A stretch of 64,000 nucleotides of DNA from Spongiactinospora sp. TRM90649 (GCF_029382225.1 NZ_JARLTC010000002.1:496001-560000), one strand, 5' to 3'. Counted from the stretch's first letter, positions 16,141 through 26,905 are shown. Made by a program: numbers and translations. Notes: generated by a model from the letters alone, not told the origin.

Positions 16141-17186
16141 CCTTCCCTGTCGGCTCGTTTGAGCAGGTCGCGCAGCGCGTCGTTGACCACCTCGGGGCGT
16201 TCGAGCTGCACCAGGTGGGAGGTGCCGGGGACCTCGGTGAGGCGGGCGCGCGGCAGCGCCGCCGCGATCGCCTGCGAGTGCTCCGGCGGGGTCAGCCAGT
16301 CCTTCTCCCCCACCATGATCGCGGTCGGCACGTCGTCGAGGACGCCGAGCGCGCTCAGCTTGTCGTGCGACATCAGCGCCGGGTAGAAGCCGGCGATCAC
16401 CTCGGTGGGCGTGGACCGGATCATCGACTCGACGAAGTCGACGACGGTCGGGCTGGCGTTGGCCGAGTCGCCGAAGCCGAACAGGCGCAGCCCCAGGAAG
16501 GCGATGTCGCTGCCCGCCTGCCTGCCCCGATCGACCAGCGCGCCGCGGCGGCCGATCGCCGACACGGCGCTGGGCGCGACCTTGTGCACCGCCTTGGAGA
16601 CCAGCGCGGGCAGGCCGAGGGTCACCTCGGCCAGCCGTCCGGCCGAGGTGGAGACCAGGGCGACGCCGCGCACGCGGTCGCCGAACAGTTCGGGACGGCG
16701 GTCGGCCAGCGCCATGATGGTCATGCCGCCCATGGAGTGGCCGACCAGCACGCACGGCCCCGGCACCAGCGCGTCGAGCACCTCGGCGAGGTCTTCGCCC
16801 AGGCGGTCGATGGTGGAGCCCTCGGGGGTGCAACGCTCGGAGCGGCCGTGGGAACGCTGGTCCCAGAGCACCACCCGGTGCGTCTCGCGCAGGTCGCGGT
16901 GCTGGTAGTGCCAGGAGTCGAGGTTGAGCGTGTAGCCGTGGCACAGCACGACGGTCAGCGGGACGTCTTCGACGCCGTCCACCAGGCAGTGCAGGGCGAC
17001 GCCGTCGGAGGTCAGGACGATCTCCTCGCGCCCGCCCACCTCGCCGAACGGCTCACCGGCCTCGGGGTCGGGGCGCAGCCGGATCCGGCCCACCGCGTAG
17101 CGCTTGGCGAGGGCCACCGAGGCCACGCCCGCCGACGCGGCGCCGACCACCGCGCTCGCGATGCCGGCCTTCCGCCAAATGCTCAT
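16137..17186 (-). CDS. Alpha/beta hydrolase, membrane-anchored
   Basis: This 349-residue protein has an N-terminal hydrophobic segment (about 9-27) that may anchor or export it. The fold is supported by LCHGYTLNLDSW (oxyanion loop), the nucleophile elbow GHSMGG with Ser151, VGEKDWLTPP and the C-terminal histidine in PGTSHLVQLE. A GAGGAGG site 6 nt before the ATG is strong. The gene sits between alr and tsaE, as in many Actinobacteria, and is coupled to tsaE. The substrate is unknown. Confidence 0.92.
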   Translation of the reverse strand: MSIWRKAGIASAVVGAASAGVASVALAKRYAVGRIRLRPDPEAGEPFGEVGGREEIVLTSDGVALHCLVDGVEDVPLTVVLCHGYTLNLDSWHYQHRDLRETHRVVLWDQRSHGRSERCTPEGSTIDRLGEDLAEVLDALVPGPCVLVGHSMGGMTIMALADRRPELFGDRVRGVALVSTSAGRLAEVTLGLPALVSKAVHKVAPSAVSAIGRRGALVDRGRQAGSDIAFLGLRLFGFGDSANASPTVVDFVESMIRSTPTEVIAGFYPALMSHDKLSALGVLDDVPTAIMVGEKDWLTPPEHSQAIAAALPRARLTEVPGTSHLVQLERPEVVNDALRDLLKRADREG

Positions 17187-17330
17187 CCCGGCCTCCTCGG
17201 GATATCGAGGTGCCCGGCATGGGATTGCGCCGGGTTCACGACATCTCGGGGCATTCTGCCCTGAACGTCCGAGAATCCCAACCGCGCCCCCGCACTGGTC
17301 ACTCCTGCCGCCTCCGCCTCTTCCCGCTCG

Positions 17331-18476
17331 TCAGCGAGCCGGTGCCGGCCCGCTTCCCTCCGTGTGAACGCGCCGGACCCGCGATCCGATCCCGGTCAGG
17401 ACCTCGTAGCTGATGGTCTCCAGGTGGTCGGCCCACTCCTGGACGGTCGGCTCGCCCTGGTCGCCGGGGCCGAAGAGGATCACTTCGTCTCCTGCCGACA
17501 AGGGGTCGTCGCCGACGTCGATCATGAGCTGGTCCATGCAGACGCGGCCGGTCACCTTGCGCCTGCGCCCGGCGGCCAGCACCTCGCACAGGTTGGTGGC
17601 GCGGCGGGAGATGCCGTCGGCGTAACCGATCGGCACGACGCCGAGCGTGGTCTCGCGTTCGGTGACGTAGACGTGGCCGTAGGAGACGCCCGACCCGGCG
17701 GGGACGCGCTTGGCGAGGGTCACGGTGGCCGCGAGCGTCATCGCCGGGCGCAGGCCGAAGTCGTCGATCTCCGGGACCGGACTGAGGCCGTAGATCGCGA
17801 TGCCCGGCCTGACCATGTCGTAACGGGCGCGCGGGATGGTGAGCGTGGCCGCCGAGTTGGACAGGTGCCGCACCACGTGGGACCCGCCCGCGCCCGCCCG
17901 CTCGGCCATCGCCAGCGCCTCGTCGAACCGGGCGATCTGCGCCTCGATCGACGGGTGCCCCGGCATGTCGGCGCAGGCCAGGTGCGACCAGAGCCCAACG
18001 ATCTCCACCAGGCCCTCGGCCCGGACGGCGAGCGCCCGGTCGAGCAGGTCGCCCCAGTCGGCGGCGGACGCCCCGCCGCGTGAGGTGCCCGTGTCGACCT
18101 TGAGGTGCAGCCGGGCCACCCGCCCCGTCTGGCGGGCCGCCTTGGCGATGTCGTCGACCAGCCAGGCCGCCCCCGCCGACAGCTCCACCTCCGCGTCGAG
18201 CGCGTCGGCCAGGCGGTCGTCGGGGCCGATGATCCACGACAGGATCGGCGCTTCGACGCCCGCCGCCCGCAGGACCAGCGCCTCCTCGATGAAGGCCGTC
18301 CCCAGCCGGTCGGCCCCGGCCGACAGGCACGCCTCGGCGCACGGCACCATGCCATGGCCGTAGCCGTCGGCCTTCACCGCGACCATCATCTCCGCGCCTG
18401 GGGCGCGCTCGCGCACCACGGCCACGTTGTGCCGGATGGCGGCCAGATCGACCCGTGCCTGCGTCGGGTAGCTCAT
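17331..18476 (-). CDS. alr: Alanine racemase
   Basis: This is a 381-residue PLP enzyme interconverting L- and D-alanine for peptidoglycan. Lys35 in AVKADGYGHG binds PLP, and Tyr266 in GVSYGHVY is the second catalytic base. The start MSYPTQARVDLAAI matches the family; an upstream GTG/ATG-like extension is not needed. It is followed by the alpha/beta hydrolase and tsaE in the same direction. The leader overlaps a 13-14 bp tandem repeat that begins in the end of nnr. Confidence 0.96.
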   Translation of the reverse strand: MSYPTQARVDLAAIRHNVAVVRERAPGAEMMVAVKADGYGHGMVPCAEACLSAGADRLGTAFIEEALVLRAAGVEAPILSWIIGPDDRLADALDAEVELSAGAAWLVDDIAKAARQTGRVARLHLKVDTGTSRGGASAADWGDLLDRALAVRAEGLVEIVGLWSHLACADMPGHPSIEAQIARFDEALAMAERAGAGGSHVVRHLSNSAATLTIPRARYDMVRPGIAIYGLSPVPEIDDFGLRPAMTLAATVTLAKRVPAGSGVSYGHVYVTERETTLGVVPIGYADGISRRATNLCEVLAAGRRRKVTGRVCMDQLMIDVGDDPLSAGDEVILFGPGDQGEPTVQEWADHLETISYEVLTGIGSRVRRVHTEGSGPAPAR

Positions 18477-18552
18477 GGTCCAAGTTTGGCAGGCTCCACT
18501 GAGTGATGGGGCACTTACGGCACGGCCCACGCCGAGCCTTTCGCATCGGTCA

Positions 18553-18607
18553 GGCGGAGCCGTCAGCCGAGCCGGTCAGGCGAGCCCGGCCAGACGAGCC
18601 GGTCAGA
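18553..18607. repeat. Four-copy 13-14 bp tandem repeat between nnr and alr
   Basis: Degenerate units of the type GCGAGCCGGTCAG are repeated four times, from within the alr leader into the last codons of nnr (the nnr TGA is part of the final unit). The repeat may be slippage-prone. Confidence 0.65.
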
Positions 18608-20057
18608 TGAGCAGCCGCAGGACTCCCGGCAGGGCCGCGGCCACGTCGGCGGCGGCCAGCGGCGCGCCGTCGGCCGCCAGCCGGGCCGCCGCGCCGTGCA
18701 GGTAGGCCGCGCAGCAGGCCGCGTCGAAGCAGCTCAGCCCGCCCGCCAGCAGCGTGCCGACGATGCCGGACAGCACGTCGCCGGTGCCCGCGGTGGCCAG
18801 CCACGGCGTGCCCGTGCGGTTGACCCGCGCCGCCCTGCCCGCCTCGGCCACCACGGTCGTGGAGCCCTTCAGCAGCACGGTCACCCCGAGTTCGGCCGCC
18901 GCGTCGCGGGCGTGTTCGAGCCGGGCCGCCTCGATCCGCTCCCTGGGCACCCCGATCAGCCGGGACAGCTCCCCCGCGTGCGGGGTGATCAGCGTAGGGG
19001 CGTCTCTGCGCAGCAGGGACGGCGTGGCCGCCGCGAGCGTCAGCGCGTCGGCGTCCACCGCCACCGGTTCGTCGCGCGCGAGCACCGACTCCGCCACCGC
19101 GAGCGCGTCGTCGTCGGTGCCGAGCCCCGGGCCGAGCACCCACGCCTGGACCCGCCCCACCCGCTCGACGCCCTCGCCGGCCGCGAGCGTGGTGATCACC
19201 GCCTCCGGCCACCGCTCCCTGACCACCGAGACCGGAGCGGCCTGACCGGCGTAGCGGACCATGCCCGCCCCCGACCTGATCGCCCCCGCCACGGACAGGA
19301 CCGCCGCGCCGGTGAACCTGTCGCCGCCCGCGACGATGCCCACCACGCCCCTGCGGTACTTGTCGGACTCCCGGTCCGGCCTGGGCATCAGCGCGGCGAC
19401 GTCGTCGTCGTCCAGCACCTCGATCTCGGGTTCCGGCAGGTACGGCCCGAGCCCGATGTCCACGAGCGCCACCGCCCCGGCGTGCGCGGCCCCCGGATCG
19501 ACCAGCAGGCCCGTCTTGTAGCCGCCGAAGGTCACCGTGAAGTCGGCGCGGATCGCCGCGCCGTCCACCCTGCCGGTGCCGGCGTCCACGCCGCTCGGCA
19601 CGTCCACGGCCACCACGGTGGCGGGCGCGTCGTTCACCACCGCGGCCAGCCCCGCGTACGGCTCGCGCAGCGCGCCCGACCCGCCGATGCCGATCAGCCC
19701 GTCGATGATCATGTCGGCCCGGCCCAGGGCGTCTCGCCCCTCGCGGTGCCCGCTCACGCGCCCGCCCGCCGCCAGCAGCGCGGCCAGCCCGCCCTCGTGG
19801 GTGCGCGACCCGGCCAGGAGGGCGTCGACTCGCGCGCCGCGCCGGGCCAGGTGCGCCCCGGCGTACAGGGCGTCTCCGCCGTTGTCACCGCCGCCCGCCA
19901 GCACGGCCACGCGGGAGCCGTAGACCCTGGGCAGCAGGTCGGCGCAGGCGGCGGCCAGCCCGGCCGCCGCGCGCCGCATGAGCGTGCCCTCGGGCAGGCG
20001 GGCCATCAGGGCCCGCTCGGCGGTTCGGATCTGGTCGCTGGTGTACGCGGTGCGCAT
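18603..20057 (-). CDS. nnr: Bifunctional NAD(P)H-hydrate epimerase and ADP-dependent dehydratase
   Basis: This 484-residue fusion repairs hydrated NAD(P)H. The N-terminal YjeF epimerase domain (to about 215) has AVLAGGGDNGGDALYAGAHL and VAVDVPSGVDAGTG. The C-terminal ribokinase-like dehydratase domain (about 225-480) has VGIVAGGDRFTGAAVLS, TLITPHAGELSRL and ATAGTGDVLSGIVG. A TAGCTT -10 box 7 nt before the ATG suggests a leaderless internal promoter inside the end of acpS, in addition to read-through from acpS. Confidence 0.95.
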   Translation of the reverse strand: MRTAYTSDQIRTAERALMARLPEGTLMRRAAAGLAAACADLLPRVYGSRVAVLAGGGDNGGDALYAGAHLARRGARVDALLAGSRTHEGGLAALLAAGGRVSGHREGRDALGRADMIIDGLIGIGGSGALREPYAGLAAVVNDAPATVVAVDVPSGVDAGTGRVDGAAIRADFTVTFGGYKTGLLVDPGAAHAGAVALVDIGLGPYLPEPEIEVLDDDDVAALMPRPDRESDKYRRGVVGIVAGGDRFTGAAVLSVAGAIRSGAGMVRYAGQAAPVSVVRERWPEAVITTLAAGEGVERVGRVQAWVLGPGLGTDDDALAVAESVLARDEPVAVDADALTLAAATPSLLRRDAPTLITPHAGELSRLIGVPRERIEAARLEHARDAAAELGVTVLLKGSTTVVAEAGRAARVNRTGTPWLATAGTGDVLSGIVGTLLAGGLSCFDAACCAAYLHGAAARLAADGAPLAAADVAAALPGVLRLLI

Positions 20058-20064
20058 GATGTCG

Positions 20065-20070
20065 AAGCTA
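20065..20070 (-). promoter_or_regulatory. -10 box of probable leaderless nnr mRNA
   Basis: TAGCTT on the minus strand, 7 nt before the nnr ATG and between the acpS stop and nnr start. Confidence 0.4.
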
Positions 20071-20080
20071 TCTCGCCGGG

Positions 20081-20431
20081 CTATCCTTCGGCGATCACAT
20101 ACGCGATGGCGACACCGCCGTCATGGGTCAGCGACAGGTGCCAGTGGCGCACGCCCATGGCCTCGGCGGTCTCGGCCACCCGGCCCGACACGCGCAGCAG
20201 CGGCCTGCCGTGCTCGGCCACGTGCACCTCGGCGTCGAGGTGGCGCAACCCCGGCGGCGCGCCGAGGGCCTTGGCCACCGCCTCCTTGGCGGCGAACCTG
20301 GCGGCCAGCGAGTGCACCGGCAGGCCGCGCTCGCCGTCGGTGAACAGCCTCGCGGCGAGGGCGGGCGTGCGCTCAAGGGTGGCGGCGAACCGCGCGACGT
20401 CGACGACGTCGACCCCGATTCCCACGATCAC
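20081..20431 (-). CDS. acpS: Holo-[acyl-carrier-protein] synthase
   Basis: This 116-residue phosphopantetheinyl transferase moves the 4'-phosphopantetheine of CoA to ACP of fatty acid synthesis. The metal ligands are Asp8 (GIGVDVVDV) and Glu50 ([13 protein letters not shown]). The GTG start at 20431 lies 6 nt after a TAGGCT -10 box (20443-20438), implying a leaderless mRNA. nnr follows 23 bp downstream; coaA, which starts CoA synthesis, is 1.6 kb away on the other strand. Confidence 0.95.
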   Translation of the reverse strand: MIVGIGVDVVDVARFAATLERTPALAARLFTDGERGLPVHSLAARFAAKEAVAKALGAPPGLRHLDAEVHVAEHGRPLLRVSGRVAETAEAMGVRHWHLSLTHDGGVAIAYVIAEG

Positions 20432-20437
20432 CGGCCA

Positions 20438-20443
20438 AGCCTA
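20438..20443 (-). promoter_or_regulatory. -10 box of probable leaderless acpS mRNA
   Basis: TAGGCT on the minus strand, 6 nt before the acpS GTG. Confidence 0.5.
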
Positions 20444-20513
20444 CGGCCTGACGAGGCACCGAAGGCCAAAGTCGCCGGTCACCAGAAGTCGCCGGGGCGG
20501 TGGTCGCCGGGAT

Positions 20514-21932
20514 TCAGAAGTCGCCGCGCTGCCAGGGGCCCCAGATCGCGAACGTCGCCCCCCGCTTCGACTGGACGTTGACATAGAGGGTGTGGCCGCC
20601 CGGCCCGAAGGTGGACCCGGCGAACTCCGCGTCCGGGTCGCCCTGCACCGGCCGCATCCTGGCGAAGTCGAAGATCCGCCCGCCGGAGGTGAGCCCGCGC
20701 AGGTAGTTGCCGCCGGAGCCGTCCTCACAGAGCACCAGCGTGCCGCGCGGGCTGGTGGTGATGTTGTCCGGCAGGTCGAGGGTCATCGCCCGGGGCGACT
20801 CGTAGACGAGCCGCAGCCGTCCGTGCCAGGTCTCGTAGGCCCAGACCTGGCCCCGGCCGTCGCCGAACCCGCTCGGCGGCGTGTCGCCCTCCGCCGTGGC
20901 CCCGCCCTGGGTGGAGGTGAAGTAGATCGTGCCGTGGTGCTGGACCGCGCCCTCCAGCCGGGCGAAGATCGCCGCGCCCTGTTCCCTGCCCTGGCGGCCC
21001 ACGGCCTGCACCGCCGTCGCGTTGTCCGGCCTGCCGGTGAACTTCGGGTCGGGGTCGTCGATGTCCACCCAGTCGGCCTGGTAGGTCGAGCCGACCTCCA
21101 CGCCGCCGGAGAGGTCGGCGCGCGGCTCGCCGCGCACGGCGAGCATCTGCAGCCGCCCGCCGTCCAGGATCCGGCCCGCCCGCGCCGGGTTCTTGGGCGG
21201 CAGGTAGCGGTAGAAGCCGGAGGGGAAGTCGAAGTTGTCCTCGGTGAGGTAGAGCGCACCCTCGCGCGGCTCGTAGGCGGCGGACTCGTGGGCGAACCGG
21301 CCCGCCGAGCGGATCGGCCCCGACGCGCGCCCGCGCAGCGGCACCTCGAAGATGTAGCCGTGCGCACGGGTGAGCCGCGTGTTGTCGCCGCCGGAGGCGT
21401 CGTCGCCCACGTCGGGGCCGTTCACGGTCTCCTCGCACGACACCCACGCGCCCCACGGCATCGGCCCGCCGGAGCAGTTCATCATCGTGCCGTTCAGGCT
21501 GGGCCCGGACCGGACGACCTGCCCGTAACGGGTCACCTGGAGCGTGGCCGTACCGCCCCCGGCCACGGGGTCGTAGGCGTCTGCGGGGTCGCCGAACGCG
21601 CCCACGGGGCCGTTGACCTCGTGGTTGCGGATCAGGATCGCGTCGCCGCGCGGCCCGCGGAACGCGGCCATGCCGTCGTGTCTGCCCGGCGTGACGCCGC
21701 CCTGCGTGAACGGCTCGCCCGCCGCGTTGAACGAGCGGTAGGAGAAGCCCTCCGGCAGGTGCAGGCGCACCTCGCCGTCGCGGGCGTCGGGTACGGCCCG
21801 CAGCGGCCCGTACCCCGGCGCGGGCGTGGCCCCGCCGGTACGGCCCGCCCGCACCACGCCCCCGTACGGCCCCGCGCACCCCGGGGCCACCGCCAAGGCG
21901 GCGGTGGCCGCGAGGAATCGACGTCGCCTCAT
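20514..21932 (-). CDS. Tat-exported PhoX-like phosphatase (DUF839 family)
   Basis: The 472-residue protein starts at MRRRRFLAATAALAVA, a twin-arginine signal, with GGAGGT upstream. The mature part has PhoX-type features: IRNHEVNGPVG, WGAWVSCEETVNGPD, FAHESAAYEPREGALYLTED and a C-terminal beta-propeller-like region (LCEDGSGGNYLRG). PhoX enzymes are Ca/Fe-dependent alkaline phosphatases, and Tat export fits cofactor loading in the cytoplasm. Many DUF839 proteins lack tested activity, so the substrate is inferred. Confidence 0.9.
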   Translation of the reverse strand: MRRRRFLAATAALAVAPGCAGPYGGVVRAGRTGGATPAPGYGPLRAVPDARDGEVRLHLPEGFSYRSFNAAGEPFTQGGVTPGRHDGMAAFRGPRGDAILIRNHEVNGPVGAFGDPADAYDPVAGGGTATLQVTRYGQVVRSGPSLNGTMMNCSGGPMPWGAWVSCEETVNGPDVGDDASGGDNTRLTRAHGYIFEVPLRGRASGPIRSAGRFAHESAAYEPREGALYLTEDNFDFPSGFYRYLPPKNPARAGRILDGGRLQMLAVRGEPRADLSGGVEVGSTYQADWVDIDDPDPKFTGRPDNATAVQAVGRQGREQGAAIFARLEGAVQHHGTIYFTSTQGGATAEGDTPPSGFGDGRGQVWAYETWHGRLRLVYESPRAMTLDLPDNITTSPRGTLVLCEDGSGGNYLRGLTSGGRIFDFARMRPVQGDPDAEFAGSTFGPGGHTLYVNVQSKRGATFAIWGPWQRGDF

Positions 21933-22004
21933 CCCCACCTCCGCGTTGGCCTCCGCGTTGGATCGTATTCCCGCCCTGGCCCGTTCCGCCGGTGAGCCGG
22001 TCAG

Positions 22005-22010
22005 TAGGCT
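22005..22010 (+). promoter_or_regulatory. -10 box of probable leaderless coaA mRNA
   Basis: TAGGCT, 6 nt before the coaA ATG; no ribosome site is visible. Confidence 0.5.
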
Positions 22011-22016
22011 TCCGGC

Positions 22017-22958
22017 ATGGTCACCGAGGCAACCGCGGTCGAGGCGTCGTCGTACGTCGAGCTGAGCCGCGACCAGTGGCGGGATCTGCGCAAGAGCACG
22101 CCCCTCACCCTCACGGAGGAGGAGCTCGCGGAGCTGCGCGGCGTGGACGACCCGATCGACCTTGCCGAGGTCACCGACATCTACCTGCCGCTCACCCGGC
22201 TGCTCAACCTGCACTTCACCGGGGCCAGGAAGCGCGGCGCCGCGGTGAGCGCCTTCCTCGGCGAGAAGAGCGCGCCGCCGCCGTACATCCTGGGCATCGC
22301 GGGCAGCGTGGCCGTGGGCAAGTCCACCACCGCCCGGCTGCTGCACACGCTGCTGGCCCGCTGGCCCGAGCACGCCAAGGTCGAGCTGATCACCACCGAC
22401 AGTTTCCTCTACCCCAACGCGGTCCTGGAAGAGCGCGGCATCATGTCCCGCAAGGGCTTCCCGGAGAGTTACGACCGGCGGGCGCTGGTGCGGTTCATCG
22501 CCGCCGTCAAGGCCGGGGCCACCGAGGTCCACGCCCCCGTCTACAGCCACCTGGAGTACGACATCGTGCCGGGGGCGACGCAGACCGTCCGGCGGCCGGA
22601 CATCCTGGTCGTGGAGGGGCTCAACGTGCTCCAGCCCGCGCCGCCCGCCTCGCTGGCGGTGAACGACTTCTTCGACTTCTCCATTTACGTGGACGCCCGG
22701 GTGGAAGACGTCCGCGAGTGGTACGTGGACCGGTTCCACAAGCTGCGCCGTACCGCGTTCGCCGATCCCAAGTCCTACTTCCGGCGGCTGACCGAGCTGT
22801 CGGAGGCGGAGGCCACCGAGTTCGCGCGCGGCGTGTGGCGCGAGGTCAACGAGCGCAACCTGGTGGAGAACATCGCGCCGACCCGCGCGCGGGCCTCGCT
22901 GGTGCTGCGCAAGGGCCCCGACCACGCGATCCAGCGGGTGCTGCTGCGACGTACGTGA
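22017..22958 (+). CDS. coaA: Type I pantothenate kinase
   Basis: This 313-residue enzyme phosphorylates pantothenate, the first and regulated step of CoA synthesis. Walker A is GSVAVGKST at 96-104, followed by [17 protein letters not shown] and [12 protein letters not shown], which are diagnostic of CoaA. The gene is divergent from the PhoX-like gene and probably translated from a leaderless mRNA. Confidence 0.97.
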   Translation: MVTEATAVEASSYVELSRDQWRDLRKSTPLTLTEEELAELRGVDDPIDLAEVTDIYLPLTRLLNLHFTGARKRGAAVSAFLGEKSAPPPYILGIAGSVAVGKSTTARLLHTLLARWPEHAKVELITTDSFLYPNAVLEERGIMSRKGFPESYDRRALVRFIAAVKAGATEVHAPVYSHLEYDIVPGATQTVRRPDILVVEGLNVLQPAPPASLAVNDFFDFSIYVDARVEDVREWYVDRFHKLRRTAFADPKSYFRRLTELSEAEATEFARGVWREVNERNLVENIAPTRARASLVLRKGPDHAIQRVLLRRT

Positions 22959-23013
22959 CACCGTGTCCCAGCCGTGTGTCATGGGATGCGTGATTTGGGA
23001 TGGCACGCGCGCC

Positions 23014-23019
23014 TAGTGT
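23014..23019 (+). promoter_or_regulatory. -10 box of probable leaderless DUF389 mRNA
   Basis: TAGTGT, 6 nt before the GTG at 23026. Confidence 0.45.
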
Positions 23020-23025
23020 GGTCGC

Positions 23026-24000
23026 GTGCTGCATCTGCGCGTCATCAGCCCGCCCTCGCACACCACTGAGGCGGTCGCCTACCTGTCGGATGCGCCCGGA
23101 GTGGTCAACCTGGTGGTGATGCCCGGGGTCGCCAGCCGTCCGCAGGGCGACGTGTTGCTGTTCGACGTCACTCGGGAGACCGCCAACGACGTGATCGACC
23201 GGCTGAAGGAGATGGGACTGCACAAGTCCGGGTCGATCGCCGCCGAAAAGCTCGACCTGGTGCTCTCGGACGCGGCCGACCGCGCGGAGGCGGAGGCGCC
23301 CGGTCAGCCCGACGACGCGGTGGTGTGGGAGGAACTGGCCCAGCGGGTCGCCGATGACAGCCAGATGACCTGGGCGTACTTCGCCTTCTTCGCCATCGCC
23401 ACGCAGATCGCGGCCATCGCGGTGGTGATCAACTCCCCGATCGTGCTGGTCGGCGCGATGGTCCTCGGCCCCGAGTTCGGGCCGATCTCGGCGGTGTGCT
23501 TCGGGCTGCTGCGCCGCGACCTGCGGCTGATCGGGCGGGCGAGCCGTACCGTGGTCGCCGGGTTCGGCGTGGGGATCGCGGTCACCTTCGTGTGCGCGCT
23601 GGTCAGCTACGCGCTGGACTGGATCGGACCCACATCGCTGGACTCCCACGCGTCGGTCGAGTTCATCGTCAAGCCCGACCGCTGGTCGTTCATCGTGGCG
23701 CTGCTGGCCGGGGCGGCGGGCGTGCTGTCCATCACCGCGGCCAAGTCGTCCGCGCTGATCGGCGTCTTCATCTCGGTCACCACTGTGCCCGCGGCGGGCT
23801 ACGCCGCCCTGGCCATCGCCCTCGGCCGCTGGGGGGATCTGGGCGGATCGGTCGCCCAGGTCGCCATCAACGTGACCGGCATGATCATCTCCGGTACGGC
23901 CACACTCTACGCCCAGCGCGTGCTGTGGGCGCGCTACGGCGCCCGCTACCCCACCCAGCTAAGGAGGAAGCTCAAGGATCCCCACCTATCCGGAGGATGA
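23026..24000 (+). CDS. DUF389 family integral membrane protein
   Basis: The 324-residue protein has a soluble N-terminal domain of about 110 residues and then about five or six membrane helices. The conserved stretch SPIVLVGAMVLGPEFGPISA (near 145-165) and SITAAKSSALIGVFISVTTVPA are hallmarks of DUF389. The family is widespread and uncharacterised; its pseudo-symmetric helix repeats suggest transport. The GTG start directly follows a -10 box. It lies between coaA and the ABC gene set but probably has its own transcript. Confidence 0.92.
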   Translation: MLHLRVISPPSHTTEAVAYLSDAPGVVNLVVMPGVASRPQGDVLLFDVTRETANDVIDRLKEMGLHKSGSIAAEKLDLVLSDAADRAEAEAPGQPDDAVVWEELAQRVADDSQMTWAYFAFFAIATQIAAIAVVINSPIVLVGAMVLGPEFGPISAVCFGLLRRDLRLIGRASRTVVAGFGVGIAVTFVCALVSYALDWIGPTSLDSHASVEFIVKPDRWSFIVALLAGAAGVLSITAAKSSALIGVFISVTTVPAAGYAALAIALGRWGDLGGSVAQVAINVTGMIISGTATLYAQRVLWARYGARYPTQLRRKLKDPHLSGG

Positions 24001-24047
24001 GCCGCACATCGTACATTCGGACGAGGTCCGGCCCCCTCACGCGGCGA

Positions 24048-24053
24048 TAGAGT
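24048..24053 (+). promoter_or_regulatory. -10 box of the ABC operon
   Basis: TAGAGT, 7 nt before the ATG of the first ATPase gene; again a leaderless layout. Confidence 0.45.
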
Positions 24054-24060
24054 CCGCCCC

Positions 24061-25017
24061 ATGACGATCCTCGCGACCGAAGGATTGACCAAACGCTTCC
24101 CCCGGGTGACGGCGCTGGACTCGCTCAGCGTCACGGTCACCCCGGGGGTCACCGGACTGGTGGGAGCCAACGGCGCGGGCAAGTCCACGCTCATCAAGAT
24201 CCTGCTCGGCCTCCTCGAACCGACGGCGGGCACGGCCAGGGTCCTCGACCTCGACGTCGCCACCAAGGGCGCCGAGATCCGGCGATCCGTCGGGTACATG
24301 CCTGAGCACGACTGCCTGCCGCCCGACCTGTCCGCGACCGAGTTCGTGGTCCACATGGCCCAGATGTCCGGCCTGCCGCGCACGGCCGCCCGGGAACGCG
24401 CCGCCGACACCCTGCGCCACGTCGGCCTCTACGAGGAGCGCTACCGCTCCGTCGGCGGCTACTCCACCGGCATGAAGCAACGGGTCAAGCTGGCCCAGGC
24501 ACTGGTCCACGACCCCCGTCTGGTCTTCCTTGACGAACCCACCAACGGCCTGGACCCCCAGGGCCGCGACGACATGCTCCGCCTGATCCGCCGGATCGGC
24601 ACCGAGTTCGGCATCAGCGTGCTGGTCACCTCGCACCTGCTGGGCGAACTGGAACGCGTCTGCGACCACGTGATCGTGATCGACGGCGGACGCCTGCTGC
24701 GCTCCTCGGCGATCTCCGAGTTCACCGGCGCGACCCAGAGCGTCACCGTCGAGGTCGAGGAGGACTGGCACCCGCTCGCCGAGCGCCTGACCCAGCGCGG
24801 CGAGGCCGTCAGCGGCGCCGGCCGGTTGCTCACCATCCAGGTCCGCGGCCCCGAGACCTACGACGCCGTCCGCGACGCCGTGTGCGACCTCGACCTGTCC
24901 CTGATCCGCATGGAGCAGGGCCGCAGGCGGATCGAGGACGTGTTCCGCGGCTCAAGCGCCCAGATCGACGAGTCGGCGGACGCCGGGCGGGCGTCCGCGA
25001 AGGACGTGACGGTATGA
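24061..25017 (+). CDS. ABC transporter ATP-binding protein (first pair)
   Basis: The 318-residue ATPase has Walker A GANGAGKST at 35-43, the variant signature YSTGMKQRVKLAQALVHDP, Walker B LVFLDEPTNGLDP and the H-loop TSHLLGELE. A C-terminal extension of about 90 residues follows the nucleotide-binding domain, as in ABC-2 exporters. It is the first of four overlapping or closely spaced genes (ATPase, permease, ATPase, permease) and ends in an ATGA overlap with the permease. The substrate is unknown. Confidence 0.95.
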   Translation: MTILATEGLTKRFPRVTALDSLSVTVTPGVTGLVGANGAGKSTLIKILLGLLEPTAGTARVLDLDVATKGAEIRRSVGYMPEHDCLPPDLSATEFVVHMAQMSGLPRTAARERAADTLRHVGLYEERYRSVGGYSTGMKQRVKLAQALVHDPRLVFLDEPTNGLDPQGRDDMLRLIRRIGTEFGISVLVTSHLLGELERVCDHVIVIDGGRLLRSSAISEFTGATQSVTVEVEEDWHPLAERLTQRGEAVSGAGRLLTIQVRGPETYDAVRDAVCDLDLSLIRMEQGRRRIEDVFRGSSAQIDESADAGRASAKDVTV

Positions 25018-25930
25018 CGGCCACCCCCGCGACCCCGATGACCTCGGCGCCCCCGGGCCCCGAAGCGGCCTCCGGCGTCATCCACGACATCGGCTTCCGC
25101 CACTACGACGGCGAACGGCTCGGCCACGCCCGCGCGCGGGCCGCGCTGACCCTGCACAGCCTGCGCGGCGCCTTCGGGTTCGGCCGCGGCTTCCGCGCGA
25201 AGATCATGCCCTTCGGCCTGCTGGGCATCATGATGATGCCCGCCGTCGTGTCCGTCGCCGCCATGACGCTGGCCCAGCAGCAGCCGTTCGCCTACGCCGG
25301 GTTCTCCACCACGATGTCGGCCGTGCTGGCCATCTTCCTGGCCACCCAGTCGCCCGCCATCACCGCGCCCGACCTGCGGTTCCGGGTCCTGCCGCTGTAC
25401 TTCTCCCGGCCGGTGAGCGTCGGCGACTACGTCACCGCCAAGGTCACCGCGATGACCATGGCGCTGGCGATCCTGCAGTGGATCCCGCTGACCGTGATGT
25501 TCATCGGCGAGATGCTGGCCGACCTGCCTGGACCGCCGAAGACCGGCCAGTACCTGGCCACCATGGGCGTGTCGATCGTCTACGCGCTGATGCTGGCCTG
25601 CCTGGGCCTCGCCATCGCCTCCCTCACCCTGCGCCGGGGGCTCGGCGTGGCCGCCGTGATCGCGTTCTACCTCTTCGCCACGGCGGTCTCGCAGGTGCTC
25701 GCGGGCGTCCTGTCCTCCATGAGCCGCGACGAACCGGCCTCCTGGGCGCTGCTGATCAACCCGTTCTACCTGGTGGACGCGGTGCAGGTATGGCTGACCG
25801 GCGGACCCCCGGGAATGGGCAACATCTACCCCGACGGCCTCGGCGGACCGGTGGCGGCGCTCGGCGTCGTCGTGGTGACCGCGGTGGCCGCCGCCGTACT
25901 GATCCTGCGCTACCGGAAGGCGGCCTCGGC

Positions 25931-25934
<4 letters not shown>
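25014..25934 (+). CDS. ABC-2 type transporter permease (first pair)
   Basis: The 306-residue membrane protein has about six helices, for example GLLGIMMMPAVVSVAAMTLA and LAILQWIPLTVMFIGEML. The N-terminal cytoplasmic segment contains GFRHYDGERLGHARARAALT, characteristic of this actinobacterial permease type. The ATG at 25014 overlaps the ATPase stop, which excludes the longer frame beginning at 24882. It probably pairs with the first ATPase. Confidence 0.93.

Positions 25935-26905
<971 letters not shown>

Noticed and set aside
18696..21995. 1099-codon plus-strand frame across nnr, acpS and the PhoX-like gene
   Set aside because: It is antisense to three well-supported genes and its translation is low-complexity Arg/Gly/Ala/His.
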